In this document: positions 43,452-52,475 of the stretch, piece by piece
How positions within the stretch are numbered: position 1 is the first letter of the stretch
Layout of the letters: each line of letters starts with the position of its first letter
DNA from: Gottfriedia luciferensis
Lineage (GTDB): Bacteria > Bacillota > Bacilli > Bacillales > Bacillaceae_G
Length of the DNA stretch: 64,000 nucleotides
Assembly (NCBI RefSeq): GCF_001712755.1
Contig: NZ_MDKC01000034.1
Location: 235,168-299,167, forward strand
Direction of reading: 5' to 3'
The notes under the pieces: generated by a model
What the model was told of the DNA's origin: nothing
Seen by the model: the letters and a program-made list of their open reading frames with translations, nothing else
The model's database searches: none
Program-made: the position numbers and the translations under genes

Positions 43452-43534
43452 GTCTTCACCTCCAGAATAGATAGCATTCCACAATTAACAAAAAATCGGT
43501 CTGAAATACCTAAATTATAGTGTTCGATCTTTAC

Positions 43535-43568
43535 GACTAATAACCTTTTATCAATAGGTTATCTAGTC
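43535..43568. promoter_or_regulatory. imperfect inverted repeat between divergent MBL and APC genes
   Basis: GACTA-A-TAACCT pairs with AGGTTA-TC-TAGTC around a 9-nt loop. It lies in the shared upstream region, so it could be an operator. Function not shown. Confidence 0.4.
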
Positions 43569-43735
43569 ATAATGAATAAATTTTATGAAAGATTCATCAG
43601 ATTTAATGGGTCTTATCCACTATATCAAAATCACATAAGACATAATTTTAATTTTTCAGAAAAAAACAGATTGGAAAATTAATATGCTATAATCTTTCTA
43701 ATTTTATAAATATAGTCCTGGAAGGAGCGTTTAAC

Positions 43736-45070
43736 GTGGAAAAAGAACTAAATTTAAAGAAAAATATTGGCTTTTTCGTATCAACGTCTTTAGTAATCGG
43801 TACAGTAATCGGTTCTGGAATCTTTATGAAACCTGGGATCGTGCTGTCTTCAACTGCTAACTCCACTATGGCTCTTCTAGCGTGGATTATCGGTGGCGTT
43901 ATTACACTAGCAAGTGGATTAACAATCGCTGAAGTAAGTGTAAAAATCCCAAGAACTGGTGGATTATATGCTTATATAGAAGAGGTTTATGGTGAGAAGT
44001 GGGGATTTTTGTGCGGTTGGGTACAAACCCTCGTCTATGGACCTGCTGTTATGGGTGCCCTTAGTCTTTATTTCGGCTCTTTATTGGCAGATTTTTTCGG
44101 TTTTCAGGGAAGTAGTAAAGTTATTGGTATTATCACGATTATATTACTAGGTGGTCTAAACATACTAGGCACTCAACTTGGTGGATTAATTCAAACAATT
44201 TCTACTGCAGGTAAACTTGTTCCTATTATTTTAATTGCTGTTTTTGGTATCCTTCAAGGGGACGTATCAGTTTTTAATGCAGATAGTGGTAGTTCTACTC
44301 AAGCACTTAGTATGGGCGCAGCAGTATTAGCGACTTTATGGGCATATGACGGCTGGATGAATGTAGGTTTTATGGCAGGAGAAATGAAGAATCCTTCAAA
44401 GACTCTTCCTAGAGCTATTATTTCTGGTATTGTTATTGTTATTTTAGCTTATCTTTCTGTTAATATCGCAATGCTACATGTTTTATCTGCAAGTAAAATT
44501 GTTGAATTAGGTCCTAATGCAGCTACAGCGGCGGCTTCTTCACTTTTTGGTAGCATTGGTGGAAAAATTCTTGCCATCGGAATCTTAATTTCTATTTTTG
44601 GCTGTTTAAATGGCAAAATTCTCACATTCCCAAGGGTTACATTTGCAATGGCAGAACGAAACTTTCTACCTGGTTCAAAAGTATTATCTAGTATTCACCC
44701 TAAATTTAATACGCCAGTAGGCTCAACAGTTTTTCAAATTGTTTTAGCTTTAGCAATGATGATATTCTGGAACCCAGATCGACTTTCTGATATGGCTATA
44801 TTTGCAGTGTTCTTATTTTATGGACTAGCATTTAATGCAATCTTCATATTACGTAAAAAAGATAAAGGTGGAAATAAATTATATAAAGTGCCTTTATACC
44901 CTATCACTCCGATTGTGGCAATATTAGGTACACTTTACATCATCTGTAGTACGATTATAAATGCACCAATGGATGCACTTGTATCAATTGGTATTGCAAT
45001 TGTTGGTTTACCTGTTTATTGGAGATTAAAATCGACTATTAGAAGTGACGAAAAATATAAAGCAAGTTGA
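43736..45070 (+). CDS. APC superfamily amino acid permease (SteT-like)
   Basis: A 444-aa 12-TM permease. TM1 carries the APC substrate/Na-site motif IGSGIFMKPG; GEMKNPSKTLPRAI follows TM6. The sequence resembles the LAT-like SteT/YkbA group of amino acid exchangers. It has a GTG start with GGAAGGAG upstream and is followed by a bidirectional terminator. Substrate not determined. Confidence 0.9.
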   Translation: MEKELNLKKNIGFFVSTSLVIGTVIGSGIFMKPGIVLSSTANSTMALLAWIIGGVITLASGLTIAEVSVKIPRTGGLYAYIEEVYGEKWGFLCGWVQTLVYGPAVMGALSLYFGSLLADFFGFQGSSKVIGIITIILLGGLNILGTQLGGLIQTISTAGKLVPIILIAVFGILQGDVSVFNADSGSSTQALSMGAAVLATLWAYDGWMNVGFMAGEMKNPSKTLPRAIISGIVIVILAYLSVNIAMLHVLSASKIVELGPNAATAAASSLFGSIGGKILAIGILISIFGCLNGKILTFPRVTFAMAERNFLPGSKVLSSIHPKFNTPVGSTVFQIVLALAMMIFWNPDRLSDMAIFAVFLFYGLAFNAIFILRKKDKGGNKLYKVPLYPITPIVAILGTLYIICSTIINAPMDALVSIGIAIVGLPVYWRLKSTIRSDEKYKAS

Positions 45071-45094
45071 TATATAAGTATATTTAAGATTAAT

Positions 45095-45135
45095 AAAAAG
45101 CAGGAAAAGACTTCAGTGTCTTTAACCTGCTTTTT
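45095..45135. terminator. bidirectional terminator between APC and NCS2 permease genes
   Basis: AAAAAGCAGG pairs with CCTGCTTTTT, with an inner AAAGAC/GTCTTT stem. The two genes converge on it. Confidence 0.9.
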
Positions 45136-45145
45136 ATGTTCTCTA

Positions 45146-46447
45146 TTATTTATGTGCAAAAAATACTAATTGAACTAAAAATAATACTGCAAATAAATAA
45201 ACAAATGGGTGTACATCTTTAAATTTACGTTTTACGATTTTCATGATTGGATAAGAAATAAAGCCTAAAGCAATACCGTTTGCAATGCTTGATGTTAATG
45301 GCATACTAACGATGACTAAAAATGCCGGGAATGCTTCTTCAAAATCATCCCATTTAATCTCCGAAATACTTTTAATCATAAAACAGCCAACAATAATTAA
45401 GCTAGGCGCTGTAATTGCAGCAACTTCTGAAACGGAACCAATCATTGGGCTAAAGAATGCTGCGATTACAAATAGGACTACAACCGTTAATGAAGTTAAA
45501 CCAGTTTTTCCACCAGCACCAACACCAGCAGAGGATTCTACAGTTGCTGCAGTCGGACTTGTTCCTAACATTGCACCAACAATTGTTCCAATTGAATCAG
45601 CTGAGAATGCACTTCCTCCCTTTTCTAACTTCCCATTTTTGATAAGACCCGCTTGTTTAACAATTGCTAGTAAAGCTCCTGTTGTATCGAATAACATGAC
45701 AAGTAAGAATGAGAAAATTACACTATAAAGTCCATATTGAATAATGTCTTTCACTGAATCAATTGGGTTGTATACTAAAATTCCTTTTGGTAAATGAGGC
45801 ATAGCAACAAAGCCATTTGCAAAATTTAATTGACCTGTAAAATAGGCAATTAGCCCCGTCGTAATCATCCCTAGAAATAACGCACCATTTAAGTTAAGTG
45901 CCATAAATACAATTGTTATTAGTAAACCAATCAATGTAAGTGCAACCTTAGGGGAACTAAAATCACCGATTTGAACTAGATTAGTAGGGTGATCTGTGAC
46001 AATACCTGATAAACGTAAGCCAATAAAGGTAATGAACAAACCAATTCCAGCAGCAATTGCATGCTTTAAGTTTGCAGGAATTGCCTGAATCAATTTTGTT
46101 CGGAAAGATGTTAAAGAAAGTAGTAAAAATAAAATTCCAGTAATAAAAACAGCAGAAAAACCTACTGAGTATGGGAGATTATGTCCCCCAATTACAGAAT
46201 AAGTAAAATAGGCATTTAACCCCATTGCAGGCGCAATAACGATGGGATAATTAGCAATCAATGACATGGTTAAAGTCCCAATAATTGTTGCTAGAATAGT
46301 AGCTAGGAATGCCTGGTTAAAAGGTACACCTGCGTCCTTTAAAATCATAGGATTGACAATAATGATGTACGCCAATGTTAAAAATGTAGTTAAACCAGCT
46401 AATACTTCAATTTTAACTGAAGTATTTCGTTCTTTAAGTTGAAACAT
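45146..46447 (-). CDS. pbuG: NCS2 (AzgA-like) guanine/hypoxanthine permease
   Basis: A 433-aa purine permease of the AzgA branch with about 12-14 helices: EVLAGLTTFLTLAYIIIVNP at the start, APAMGLNAYFTY, and LGTSPTAATVESSAGVGAGGKTGL, the nucleobase site. RBS AAAGGAGTC precedes ATG 46447. A guanine-class purine riboswitch with terminator sits upstream, which supports guanine/hypoxanthine as substrate. It could equally be called pbuO; the two cannot be separated here. Confidence 0.93.
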   Translation of the reverse strand: MFQLKERNTSVKIEVLAGLTTFLTLAYIIIVNPMILKDAGVPFNQAFLATILATIIGTLTMSLIANYPIVIAPAMGLNAYFTYSVIGGHNLPYSVGFSAVFITGILFLLLSLTSFRTKLIQAIPANLKHAIAAGIGLFITFIGLRLSGIVTDHPTNLVQIGDFSSPKVALTLIGLLITIVFMALNLNGALFLGMITTGLIAYFTGQLNFANGFVAMPHLPKGILVYNPIDSVKDIIQYGLYSVIFSFLLVMLFDTTGALLAIVKQAGLIKNGKLEKGGSAFSADSIGTIVGAMLGTSPTAATVESSAGVGAGGKTGLTSLTVVVLFVIAAFFSPMIGSVSEVAAITAPSLIIVGCFMIKSISEIKWDDFEEAFPAFLVIVSMPLTSSIANGIALGFISYPIMKIVKRKFKDVHPFVYLFAVLFLVQLVFFAHK

Positions 46448-46474
46448 ATGATGACTCCTTTATTATATTGAAAT

Positions 46475-46517
46475 AAAAAAACTGCCCGCTTTTCATGAGA
46501 AAAAGCAGGCAGTTTTA
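46475..46517 (-). terminator. expression-platform terminator of purine riboswitch
   Basis: On the minus strand AAAACTGCCTGCTTTT pairs with GAAAAGCGGGCAGTTTT and ends in a T tract, between aptamer and pbuG. Confidence 0.9.
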
Positions 46518-46548
46518 CATTGTAAAGAAAACAAAAATCCAGAGCTCT

Positions 46549-46620
46549 TCCTCATAGTCTAGCAGTTTACGGGCGCTAGGTAGAAACTCTTGAACCTTAT
46601 TTTCAAGTTTATATGAGAAA
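46549..46620 (-). promoter_or_regulatory. purine riboswitch, guanine class
   Basis: On the minus strand the aptamer shows CTCATATAAA, P2 stem CTTGAA/TTCAAG, AGTTTCTACC, CGTAAA and GACTATGAG. The C in GACTATG corresponds to C74, which pairs with guanine or hypoxanthine (adenine types have U). Confidence 0.93.
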
Positions 46621-46639
46621 ATATTAATATATTTTTTCT

Positions 46640-46668
46640 ATCATACGACCTGACTTACAGTCTGTCAA
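46640..46668 (-). promoter_or_regulatory. promoter of riboswitch-pbuG unit
   Basis: On the minus strand, consensus TTGACA (46668-46663), 17 bp, TATGAT (46645-46640). Confidence 0.85.
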
Positions 46669-46840
46669 TAAAAAACATTTTTGTTATATAATTTAGAAAA
46701 TAATATAATGAATGTGGATAAAATAGTAGTAAACAAAAATAATTTAAAAGTACTTTTCGTTATAGTCGAATGGTATTCTCATTAAAAAGCTATATATGTT
46801 ATTCTGAAAGTATAATTTAGAATTTAAGGGGTTGTTTAAC

Positions 46841-47548
46841 ATTCGTTTAAATAAATTTATTAGTGAGTCTGGAAAGGCTTCGAGACGTGGAGCGGATAAG
46901 TTAATTAGTGAAGGACGAGTAAAATTAAATGGTAGAGTAGCAAAAGTCGGCGATCAAGTTGAGCCTGGTGATGAAGTAATTGTAAATGGTGAACATATTA
47001 GACTAGCCCGCAATCATGTTTATATAGCCTTGAACAAGCCAGTTGGTATAACAAGTACTACTGAAAAAGGTGTTAAAGGAAATATTGTTGATCTAGTAAA
47101 CCATCCATTACGTATCTTTAATATCGGAAGATTGGATAAAGATTCTGAAGGTTTAATTCTCCTTACAAATGATGGCGATATTGTAAATGAAATTTTACGA
47201 GCTGAAAATAGGCATGAAAAAGAATATATTGTATCTGTAGATAAACCAATAACTCCTGAGTTTTTAACAAAAATGTCTGAAGGGGTAAAAATATTAGGTA
47301 CAAAAACATTACCATGTGAAGTTAAACAGCTTTCAAAATATGATTTCCAAATTATTTTAACACAAGGTTTAAACCGTCAAATTCGTCGTATGAGTGAAGC
47401 GCTTGGATATGAAGTTTATCGATTACAAAGAACTCGAATTATGAATATCACTCTAGGTAATCTACCAATGGGTCAATGGAGAGACTTGTCTAAGAAGGAA
47501 AAAACTCAATTGTTTAGAGAATTAAATTATGAACCTAATGAATGGTGA
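46841..47548 (+). CDS. rluF: 23S rRNA pseudouridine synthase RluF-like (possible ATT start)
   Basis: An S4 RNA-binding domain ([21 protein letters not shown]) is followed by the RsuA-family catalytic domain with [17 protein letters not shown] (catalytic Asp) and GLNRQIRRM. The sequence fits RluF best among RsuA/RluB/RluE/RluF. Homologues start MRLNKF. In this frame the residue before RLNKF is ATT (46841), 9 nt after AAGGGG. The nearest usual start, TTG 46832, directly abuts the RBS. ATT initiation is inferred; the TTG alternative adds three residues. Confidence 0.88.
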   Translation: MRLNKFISESGKASRRGADKLISEGRVKLNGRVAKVGDQVEPGDEVIVNGEHIRLARNHVYIALNKPVGITSTTEKGVKGNIVDLVNHPLRIFNIGRLDKDSEGLILLTNDGDIVNEILRAENRHEKEYIVSVDKPITPEFLTKMSEGVKILGTKTLPCEVKQLSKYDFQIILTQGLNRQIRRMSEALGYEVYRLQRTRIMNITLGNLPMGQWRDLSKKEKTQLFRELNYEPNEW

Positions 47549-47553
47549 TTTTT

Positions 47554-47586
47554 AAAAGACTGATTCGATTGAATTAGTCTTTTTTT
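47554..47586 (+). terminator. terminator after rluF
   Basis: AAAGACTGATTC pairs with GAATTAGTCTTT (one mismatch) with a 4-nt loop, then a T tract on the plus strand. Confidence 0.85.
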
Positions 47587-47623
47587 ATGATGGGTTAGTG
47601 AGTTTCATCTTATCAATTTTTTG

Positions 47624-47935
47624 CTTACTCATGAACCATTTATGAGTTACTATATTTCTTCTTTTTCCTTTTTTACTTACTCATGAACCCTTTATGAGTC
47701 ATTATATTTCTTCTTTTTCCTTTTTTACTTACTCATGAACCCTTTATGAGTTACTATATTTCATCTTTTTCCTTTTTTACTTACTCATGAACCCTTTATG
47801 AGTTACTATATTTCTTCTTTTTCCTTTTTTACTTACTCATGAACCATTTATGAGTTACTATATTTCTTCTTTTTCCTTTTTTACTTACTCATGAACCATT
47901 TATGAGTTACTATATTTTCTCTTCTTCCTTTTTAC
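47624..47935. repeat. six tandem 52-bp repeats, each with a hairpin
   Basis: Units begin at 47624, 47676, 47728, 47780, 47832 and 47884, exactly 52 bp apart. Each holds ACTCATGAA, a 3-nt loop (CCA or CCC) and TTTATGAGT, a 9-bp stem with one G-U, followed by a pyrimidine-rich stretch on the plus strand. Units differ at only a few positions, including the third loop base. The array lies between convergent rluF and the subtilase gene. Function unknown. Confidence 0.93.
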
Positions 47936-47954
47936 AAAAAACAAGGTTTCCCAT

Positions 47955-47996
47955 AAAAAAAGAAACTACTATTAAGTATTATTTAATAGCAGTTCC
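47955..47996 (-). terminator. terminator of subtilase gene
   Basis: On the minus strand GGAACTGCTATTAA pairs with TTAATAGTAGTTTC (two G-U pairs) and ends in seven T. Confidence 0.85.
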
Positions 47997-48010
47997 TTTG
48001 GGAATTAAGA

Positions 48011-51000
48011 TTATAAGCCTAATTGACTCTTAATCGTTTCTAATGTTTGGTTTTTGTAGATCGTTTTCGGTGTCGGCGCATTTTGTACTGATGGATTTTT
48101 CTGCAAGTAATTTTTCTCAATCAAAGCGAAATCTTTTGCATCTACTGTTCCGTCAAAATTGATATCAGCACTTCGTTTATTTGTTCCCCAGTAAGTTTGA
48201 ACGTAAAGTGCATCTTGTACATCGATTACGTTATCTTGGTTAACATCTCCACCAACTAAATCAATGTTTGTTGATTCGGATTTTCCGTATAATTCGCCTT
48301 TATATTCAAAACCGAATTTCTGTGTTTTCTTCGTAATAAAGTGCCCTGGTACATTCACTTCAAATGTGTATGCATCTTTGCTTAGAGGAAGTGGTTCTAT
48401 CTCAAAACGCCCACCACTTTTAATTAAATTAGTTCCGTCAAGATTATAGGCCCCATCTGTTACCTTCAATGATGCACCTATTTTTGTCCAATCACGGTAT
48501 CCAGTATATGATTGACCTTCAACTAGGTACCCTTCTGGTATTATATTACCTTGCACTCGATTAAATCTTGGTTTTAACTGGAATCGTTTACCTGCGTTTA
48601 ATAGCTTCACTGATTGACCGTTAGCATCTACTATATTAGCAGATGGGTTAATATAACCTATTGGATAGAAAAGTTGGTCTTGTACTTTTACTTTTACATT
48701 TACGATTCCTGCACGATCAAATACCATCGCTTCTTTAAATGTCACTTTAATTTTATTACCAGTTACTTGAATAGTTGCTTTATCTTTGAATTTATCCGTT
48801 AAAGCAGCATCTACAAGATTAACATAAGGAATCCCCGCAGCTTGAGCATCATCAAAATTCCAAGTAACTTCTTTTACACCTTGTAAGTTATCTAATACTA
48901 GAGATGCTGGCAATATATCGCCTGATCTAGCTAGCTCTACATTATGTTTAGCGTAGGAGACAGGTGTACCTTCTTTTACAAAGTAGTATTCCTTCCAGTT
49001 TGCTTGATTTCCAGCTGCATCGTAACCAATTAAGTTAAATGATAATGCTGGAACTGTTTCAATCATTTCTACTTCATCAATCCACTTGCCGTTTTTGTCC
49101 ATTTTAATTGGTCCATTTGGAAAAGGAGCACCATACGTATAGACTGCAAAATTCGATGTTTCGTCTAGATCAATACCAGCCTTCTGCATTTCAGTTAAAG
49201 CGTCATCTTTTATATCCATTTCAAAAGGATATGTTTTTTGTCCCGATTTATACTCTATAAACGGTGAATCTCCATCTAATGAACTTTTTACTTTAGGTGT
49301 GTCGATATCAATAAATACATCATCAAAGCTTATTTTTTGTTTCCCACTTGGTAAAGTAGTAACGTATTTTAATTTGTAGTGTCCAGGTTTAGCAATCGTT
49401 GTTTCTTCAGAAATAGGATGTTTTTTATCTCCAGTAAACTCGTTATATGCACCACCAAACGCTTGAAGGAAGTAGTCTTTGTCCGTTGGTCTTCCTTCTA
49501 AATTAAGAGTACCGACTAACCCTAGATCTTCATTCGTTTTTCCGTCTTGTAAAATTACATCTAATGTATTAATTGGTGAACCTAAGTTGAATTTTAACAA
49601 GGCTGTTGTGTTACGATAGCCGTCATACGCATGATTATAGTAAGAAGGCGTAATAGCAGGCGTTAGTAAATCAAGCATATCAAAGCCTTCATCTGATTTT
49701 TTGAAACTAAATGGGATACGATATTGCTCTGTTTTATCTTCACTATTTGTGATTAAAACATAGCCTTCATAAAAACCTTTTTTTGCTGTGGATGGGACAG
49801 TTAATGTTGCTTTGATTGTTTTAATGGTGTTCTTGTCCACTTTAAATGAATTACTTATATCTAGAACCACTCCGTTATCTTGTAATCCATTCTTACCATT
49901 TGCATTATCTACTATTTTTACATCAAATGTTTTCTTTTTATTACTATTGTTTGTAAACTCAATGTCTTTCTTTACTTTAACTTGTGAGTCATCTTTTACT
50001 ACTTGTTTACCGAAACTCAACCCACCTGTTTCATTCTCAGCTTTTAATAACTTATCACCGACGGGGATTAGTGTTTCATCTTGTACTTTTATTTCTGTTT
50101 GAGTATGAAGAGCTTGATATGGATCTACACGACCTGCTCCTACTTCAAAAACGCTATAGTCTCCATTAAGTTGATCAGCAGTGTTCATCAGAATTGATTT
50201 AACGTCTGCTGGCTCAAGGTTTGGATTCTGTCCGATTAATAATGCTGCCACACCAGCTGCAAATGGTGATGCCATAGACGTTCCATCCATTCTTTGGTAT
50301 GCATATCTATAGTCTTCTGGTGTATCATGATTTGCAATATAAGAAGGAACCGTAGATAGAACACTTACACCAGGTGCAGTAATCTCTGGCTTCATTTGGA
50401 AATTACCATTAACTGGTCCTCTTGAACTGAAGTCAGCTAATTTATCTCCTCCAGTTAAGATTTCCTTCAGGTTCGTAAACGTGAACGTTGTATTTCCGCT
50501 CGCAATTTTTTCTTTTAATTCTTCTCCTGCTTTCTTTGTCATAGAGAACGCAGGAATATATTCCATTGATTCACCTAAGTTATATCCAACATGGCCATCA
50601 ACATTATTGTACATAATGACAGCTTTTGCTCCATTTTGCTTTGCAAACTTCACTTTATCTACTAGAGCAAAATTTCCACGTTGAACGAAAGCAATTTTCC
50701 CTGCAACATTTTTATTCTTGTATTCATCTAGTGTTCCTAAACCAACATCTACTAGTTCAAGAGATTTTCCTTCTAAACTATTGAAGGTATCAGCAAAGCT
50801 TCTAGCCATACTAACAAGATCAGTTGACCATCCACCTGCTATTTTCCCTTCAAATGTTAAAATTGAAGTTGGGACATCACTAGCTCCAACCGTTAGAGCA
50901 AATGCTGCTGTACCTGGTGAGCCTAAGGTATAAGCGTTAGGTCCACTGTTACCTGCTGAAACCACCGCTGTTACGCCATTTAGTACAGCATAATTTATTG

Positions 51001-52069
51001 CCGTACTAGTTGGATAATATGGATCGTTTATTGCTGCTCCTAATGAAAGGTTAATAACATCCATACCATCTTGAACTGCTTTATCAATACCTGCAATTAC
51101 ATTTTCAGATGATCCGCTACCGTATGGACCAAGCACACGGTACATATATAGATCCGCGTCAGGAGCAACTCCTTCTACCGAAACTTCACTATCATTTTTA
51201 TTTTGTCCAACAATTGTCCCTGATACATGCGTACCATGCTCTGTATAGTAAGAGCCACCGCCATTACTTTCTGGTTGGTTTGATGCCTTCCAATCCTTAT
51301 ATGTAGTTTCCATTGGATCATTATCATTATCTACAAAATCGTATCCGCCTTTATACGCGTCTTTTAAATCAGGGTGGTTATAGTCAATACCAGTATCTAG
51401 TACCCCTACTTTAACGCCTTTTCCTGTTATTCCTTCTTTATGTAGCTTGTCCACATTTAAATAAGGAATGCTATCTACTGATGAAGTTGTTTTACTAGCA
51501 ACATCTGTTGGAACCTCTTCTTTAATTGGATCTACATTAAAAGTTACATCTTTATATATCGTTTTAACAGCATCTGATTTTAAAAGTTCTTTTACTTGAT
51601 TTGCAGGAAGTGTAATCGCTGCACCGTTAAATGCTGTTTTATATGTTTTTGTAATAACAGGTGCCTTTTTCTTTTCTTTCACTTTTACAAACTTTCCAAC
51701 GTCTTCTTTAAAAGTATTGTGCTCTTTGTCTACCTGAGCTTGTGCTGATGCTTTTGTTAATGACTTTCCGTCAACTGCTGCTTCTAATACTGCGACATTA
51801 CTTGGATCTGAGTTAAACTGAACGATGACAGAGATGTTTTTATCAGAATTCAATTCACCTTCTTGAAAGCCCTGAAGCCCATCTTGATCGTTTAATTCTA
51901 ATTGTTTTAGTGCTTCTCTTTGCTCTGGTGTAATTGATGCTAAAATTTCTTCAGCTTTAGAAGTTGCTGCTTTTGCCGTTAAATATGACTTTGCACTGAT
52001 AGGTGAAATAAGCAGACTTGTTGAAAGGGCAAGTACTGCCGAGTGCTTTGCCAATGTTGTTGCCTTCAT
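48011..52069 (-). CDS. secreted S8 subtilisin-like protease with dockerin-type C-terminus
   Basis: A large 1352-aa exported protease, Vpr-like. It has a signal peptide (about 1-36), an inhibitor-I9-type propeptide (~80-180), then the subtilase domain with Asp225 (VGVLDTGID), His278 (HGTHVSG) and Ser597 (GTSMASP). A PA domain is inserted at ~440-535, then Fn3-like regions. The end carries two Ca-binding dockerin-like repeats (GDVNQDNVIDVQDALYVQTY and SADINFDGTVDAKDFALIEK). There is no LPxTG anchor. ATG 52069 is chosen because GGGGG lies 9 nt before it; ATG 52078 touches the RBS. It is divergent from an HTH/TPR regulator. Confidence 0.92.
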   Translation of the reverse strand: MKATTLAKHSAVLALSTSLLISPISAKSYLTAKAATSKAEEILASITPEQREALKQLELNDQDGLQGFQEGELNSDKNISVIVQFNSDPSNVAVLEAAVDGKSLTKASAQAQVDKEHNTFKEDVGKFVKVKEKKKAPVITKTYKTAFNGAAITLPANQVKELLKSDAVKTIYKDVTFNVDPIKEEVPTDVASKTTSSVDSIPYLNVDKLHKEGITGKGVKVGVLDTGIDYNHPDLKDAYKGGYDFVDNDNDPMETTYKDWKASNQPESNGGGSYYTEHGTHVSGTIVGQNKNDSEVSVEGVAPDADLYMYRVLGPYGSGSSENVIAGIDKAVQDGMDVINLSLGAAINDPYYPTSTAINYAVLNGVTAVVSAGNSGPNAYTLGSPGTAAFALTVGASDVPTSILTFEGKIAGGWSTDLVSMARSFADTFNSLEGKSLELVDVGLGTLDEYKNKNVAGKIAFVQRGNFALVDKVKFAKQNGAKAVIMYNNVDGHVGYNLGESMEYIPAFSMTKKAGEELKEKIASGNTTFTFTNLKEILTGGDKLADFSSRGPVNGNFQMKPEITAPGVSVLSTVPSYIANHDTPEDYRYAYQRMDGTSMASPFAAGVAALLIGQNPNLEPADVKSILMNTADQLNGDYSVFEVGAGRVDPYQALHTQTEIKVQDETLIPVGDKLLKAENETGGLSFGKQVVKDDSQVKVKKDIEFTNNSNKKKTFDVKIVDNANGKNGLQDNGVVLDISNSFKVDKNTIKTIKATLTVPSTAKKGFYEGYVLITNSEDKTEQYRIPFSFKKSDEGFDMLDLLTPAITPSYYNHAYDGYRNTTALLKFNLGSPINTLDVILQDGKTNEDLGLVGTLNLEGRPTDKDYFLQAFGGAYNEFTGDKKHPISEETTIAKPGHYKLKYVTTLPSGKQKISFDDVFIDIDTPKVKSSLDGDSPFIEYKSGQKTYPFEMDIKDDALTEMQKAGIDLDETSNFAVYTYGAPFPNGPIKMDKNGKWIDEVEMIETVPALSFNLIGYDAAGNQANWKEYYFVKEGTPVSYAKHNVELARSGDILPASLVLDNLQGVKEVTWNFDDAQAAGIPYVNLVDAALTDKFKDKATIQVTGNKIKVTFKEAMVFDRAGIVNVKVKVQDQLFYPIGYINPSANIVDANGQSVKLLNAGKRFQLKPRFNRVQGNIIPEGYLVEGQSYTGYRDWTKIGASLKVTDGAYNLDGTNLIKSGGRFEIEPLPLSKDAYTFEVNVPGHFITKKTQKFGFEYKGELYGKSESTNIDLVGGDVNQDNVIDVQDALYVQTYWGTNKRSADINFDGTVDAKDFALIEKNYLQKNPSVQNAPTPKTIYKNQTLETIKSQLGL

Positions 52070-52150
52070 ATTCTTCATCCCCCATTATTCTCTATATAAT
52101 TAAAAAATTCTTACTATTTAAATAGTAATCGCATTTAGGAAAAAAGCATA

Positions 52151-52167
52151 TTGTGTTATTTTTAATC
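52151..52167. repeat. 17-bp direct repeat, copy 1
   Basis: ATTGTGTTATTTTTAAT, followed two bases later by AAATT. The same arrangement occurs at 52268; the copies start 117 bp apart. Possible activator site. Confidence 0.6.
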
Positions 52168-52267
52168 GAAATTTTGGTTATTTTGTAGGATTTTTTTACT
52201 AAAAAGTATTGAAATCTGAAAGAAAATTTCATTAAATATTAAAAAAGCATGAAATTTTGATAAAAAA

Positions 52268-52284
52268 ATTGTGTTATTTTTAAT
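52268..52284. repeat. 17-bp direct repeat, copy 2
   Basis: ATTGTGTTATTTTTAAT plus AAATT two bases later, identical to copy 1. Confidence 0.6.
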
Positions 52285-52475
52285 TTAAATTGAAAGTATT
52301 TGACTTTACCAATTTCTAGCTATAATGAAATTAATAGGTATTTCAAAGTCATTGTACTTTCTAGTTTCTTAGATTTGCGTTTCAAAATGAACATTCGCAA
52401 ATTGTAGGAATGCAATCTTGCATTGACGAAAAAACTTCATAGTTAAGCAACTGGAATTAGAAAAGGAGAGCACAT

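Larger units (their letters stand above)
52070..52475. other. divergent intergenic region between subtilase and HTH/TPR regulator
   Basis: No gene in these 406 AT-rich bases. Two exact 17-bp direct repeats (52151 and 52268) and a repeated AAAAAAGCAT (52141 and 52241) are present, and both promoters must lie here. Confidence 0.65.

Noticed and set aside
46713..46721. Perfect DnaA box TGTGGATAA
   Set aside because: A single exact 9-mer is expected by chance in this much AT-rich DNA.
47624..47935. CRISPR array
   Set aside because: The 52-bp units are tandem without unique spacers, and no cas genes are present.
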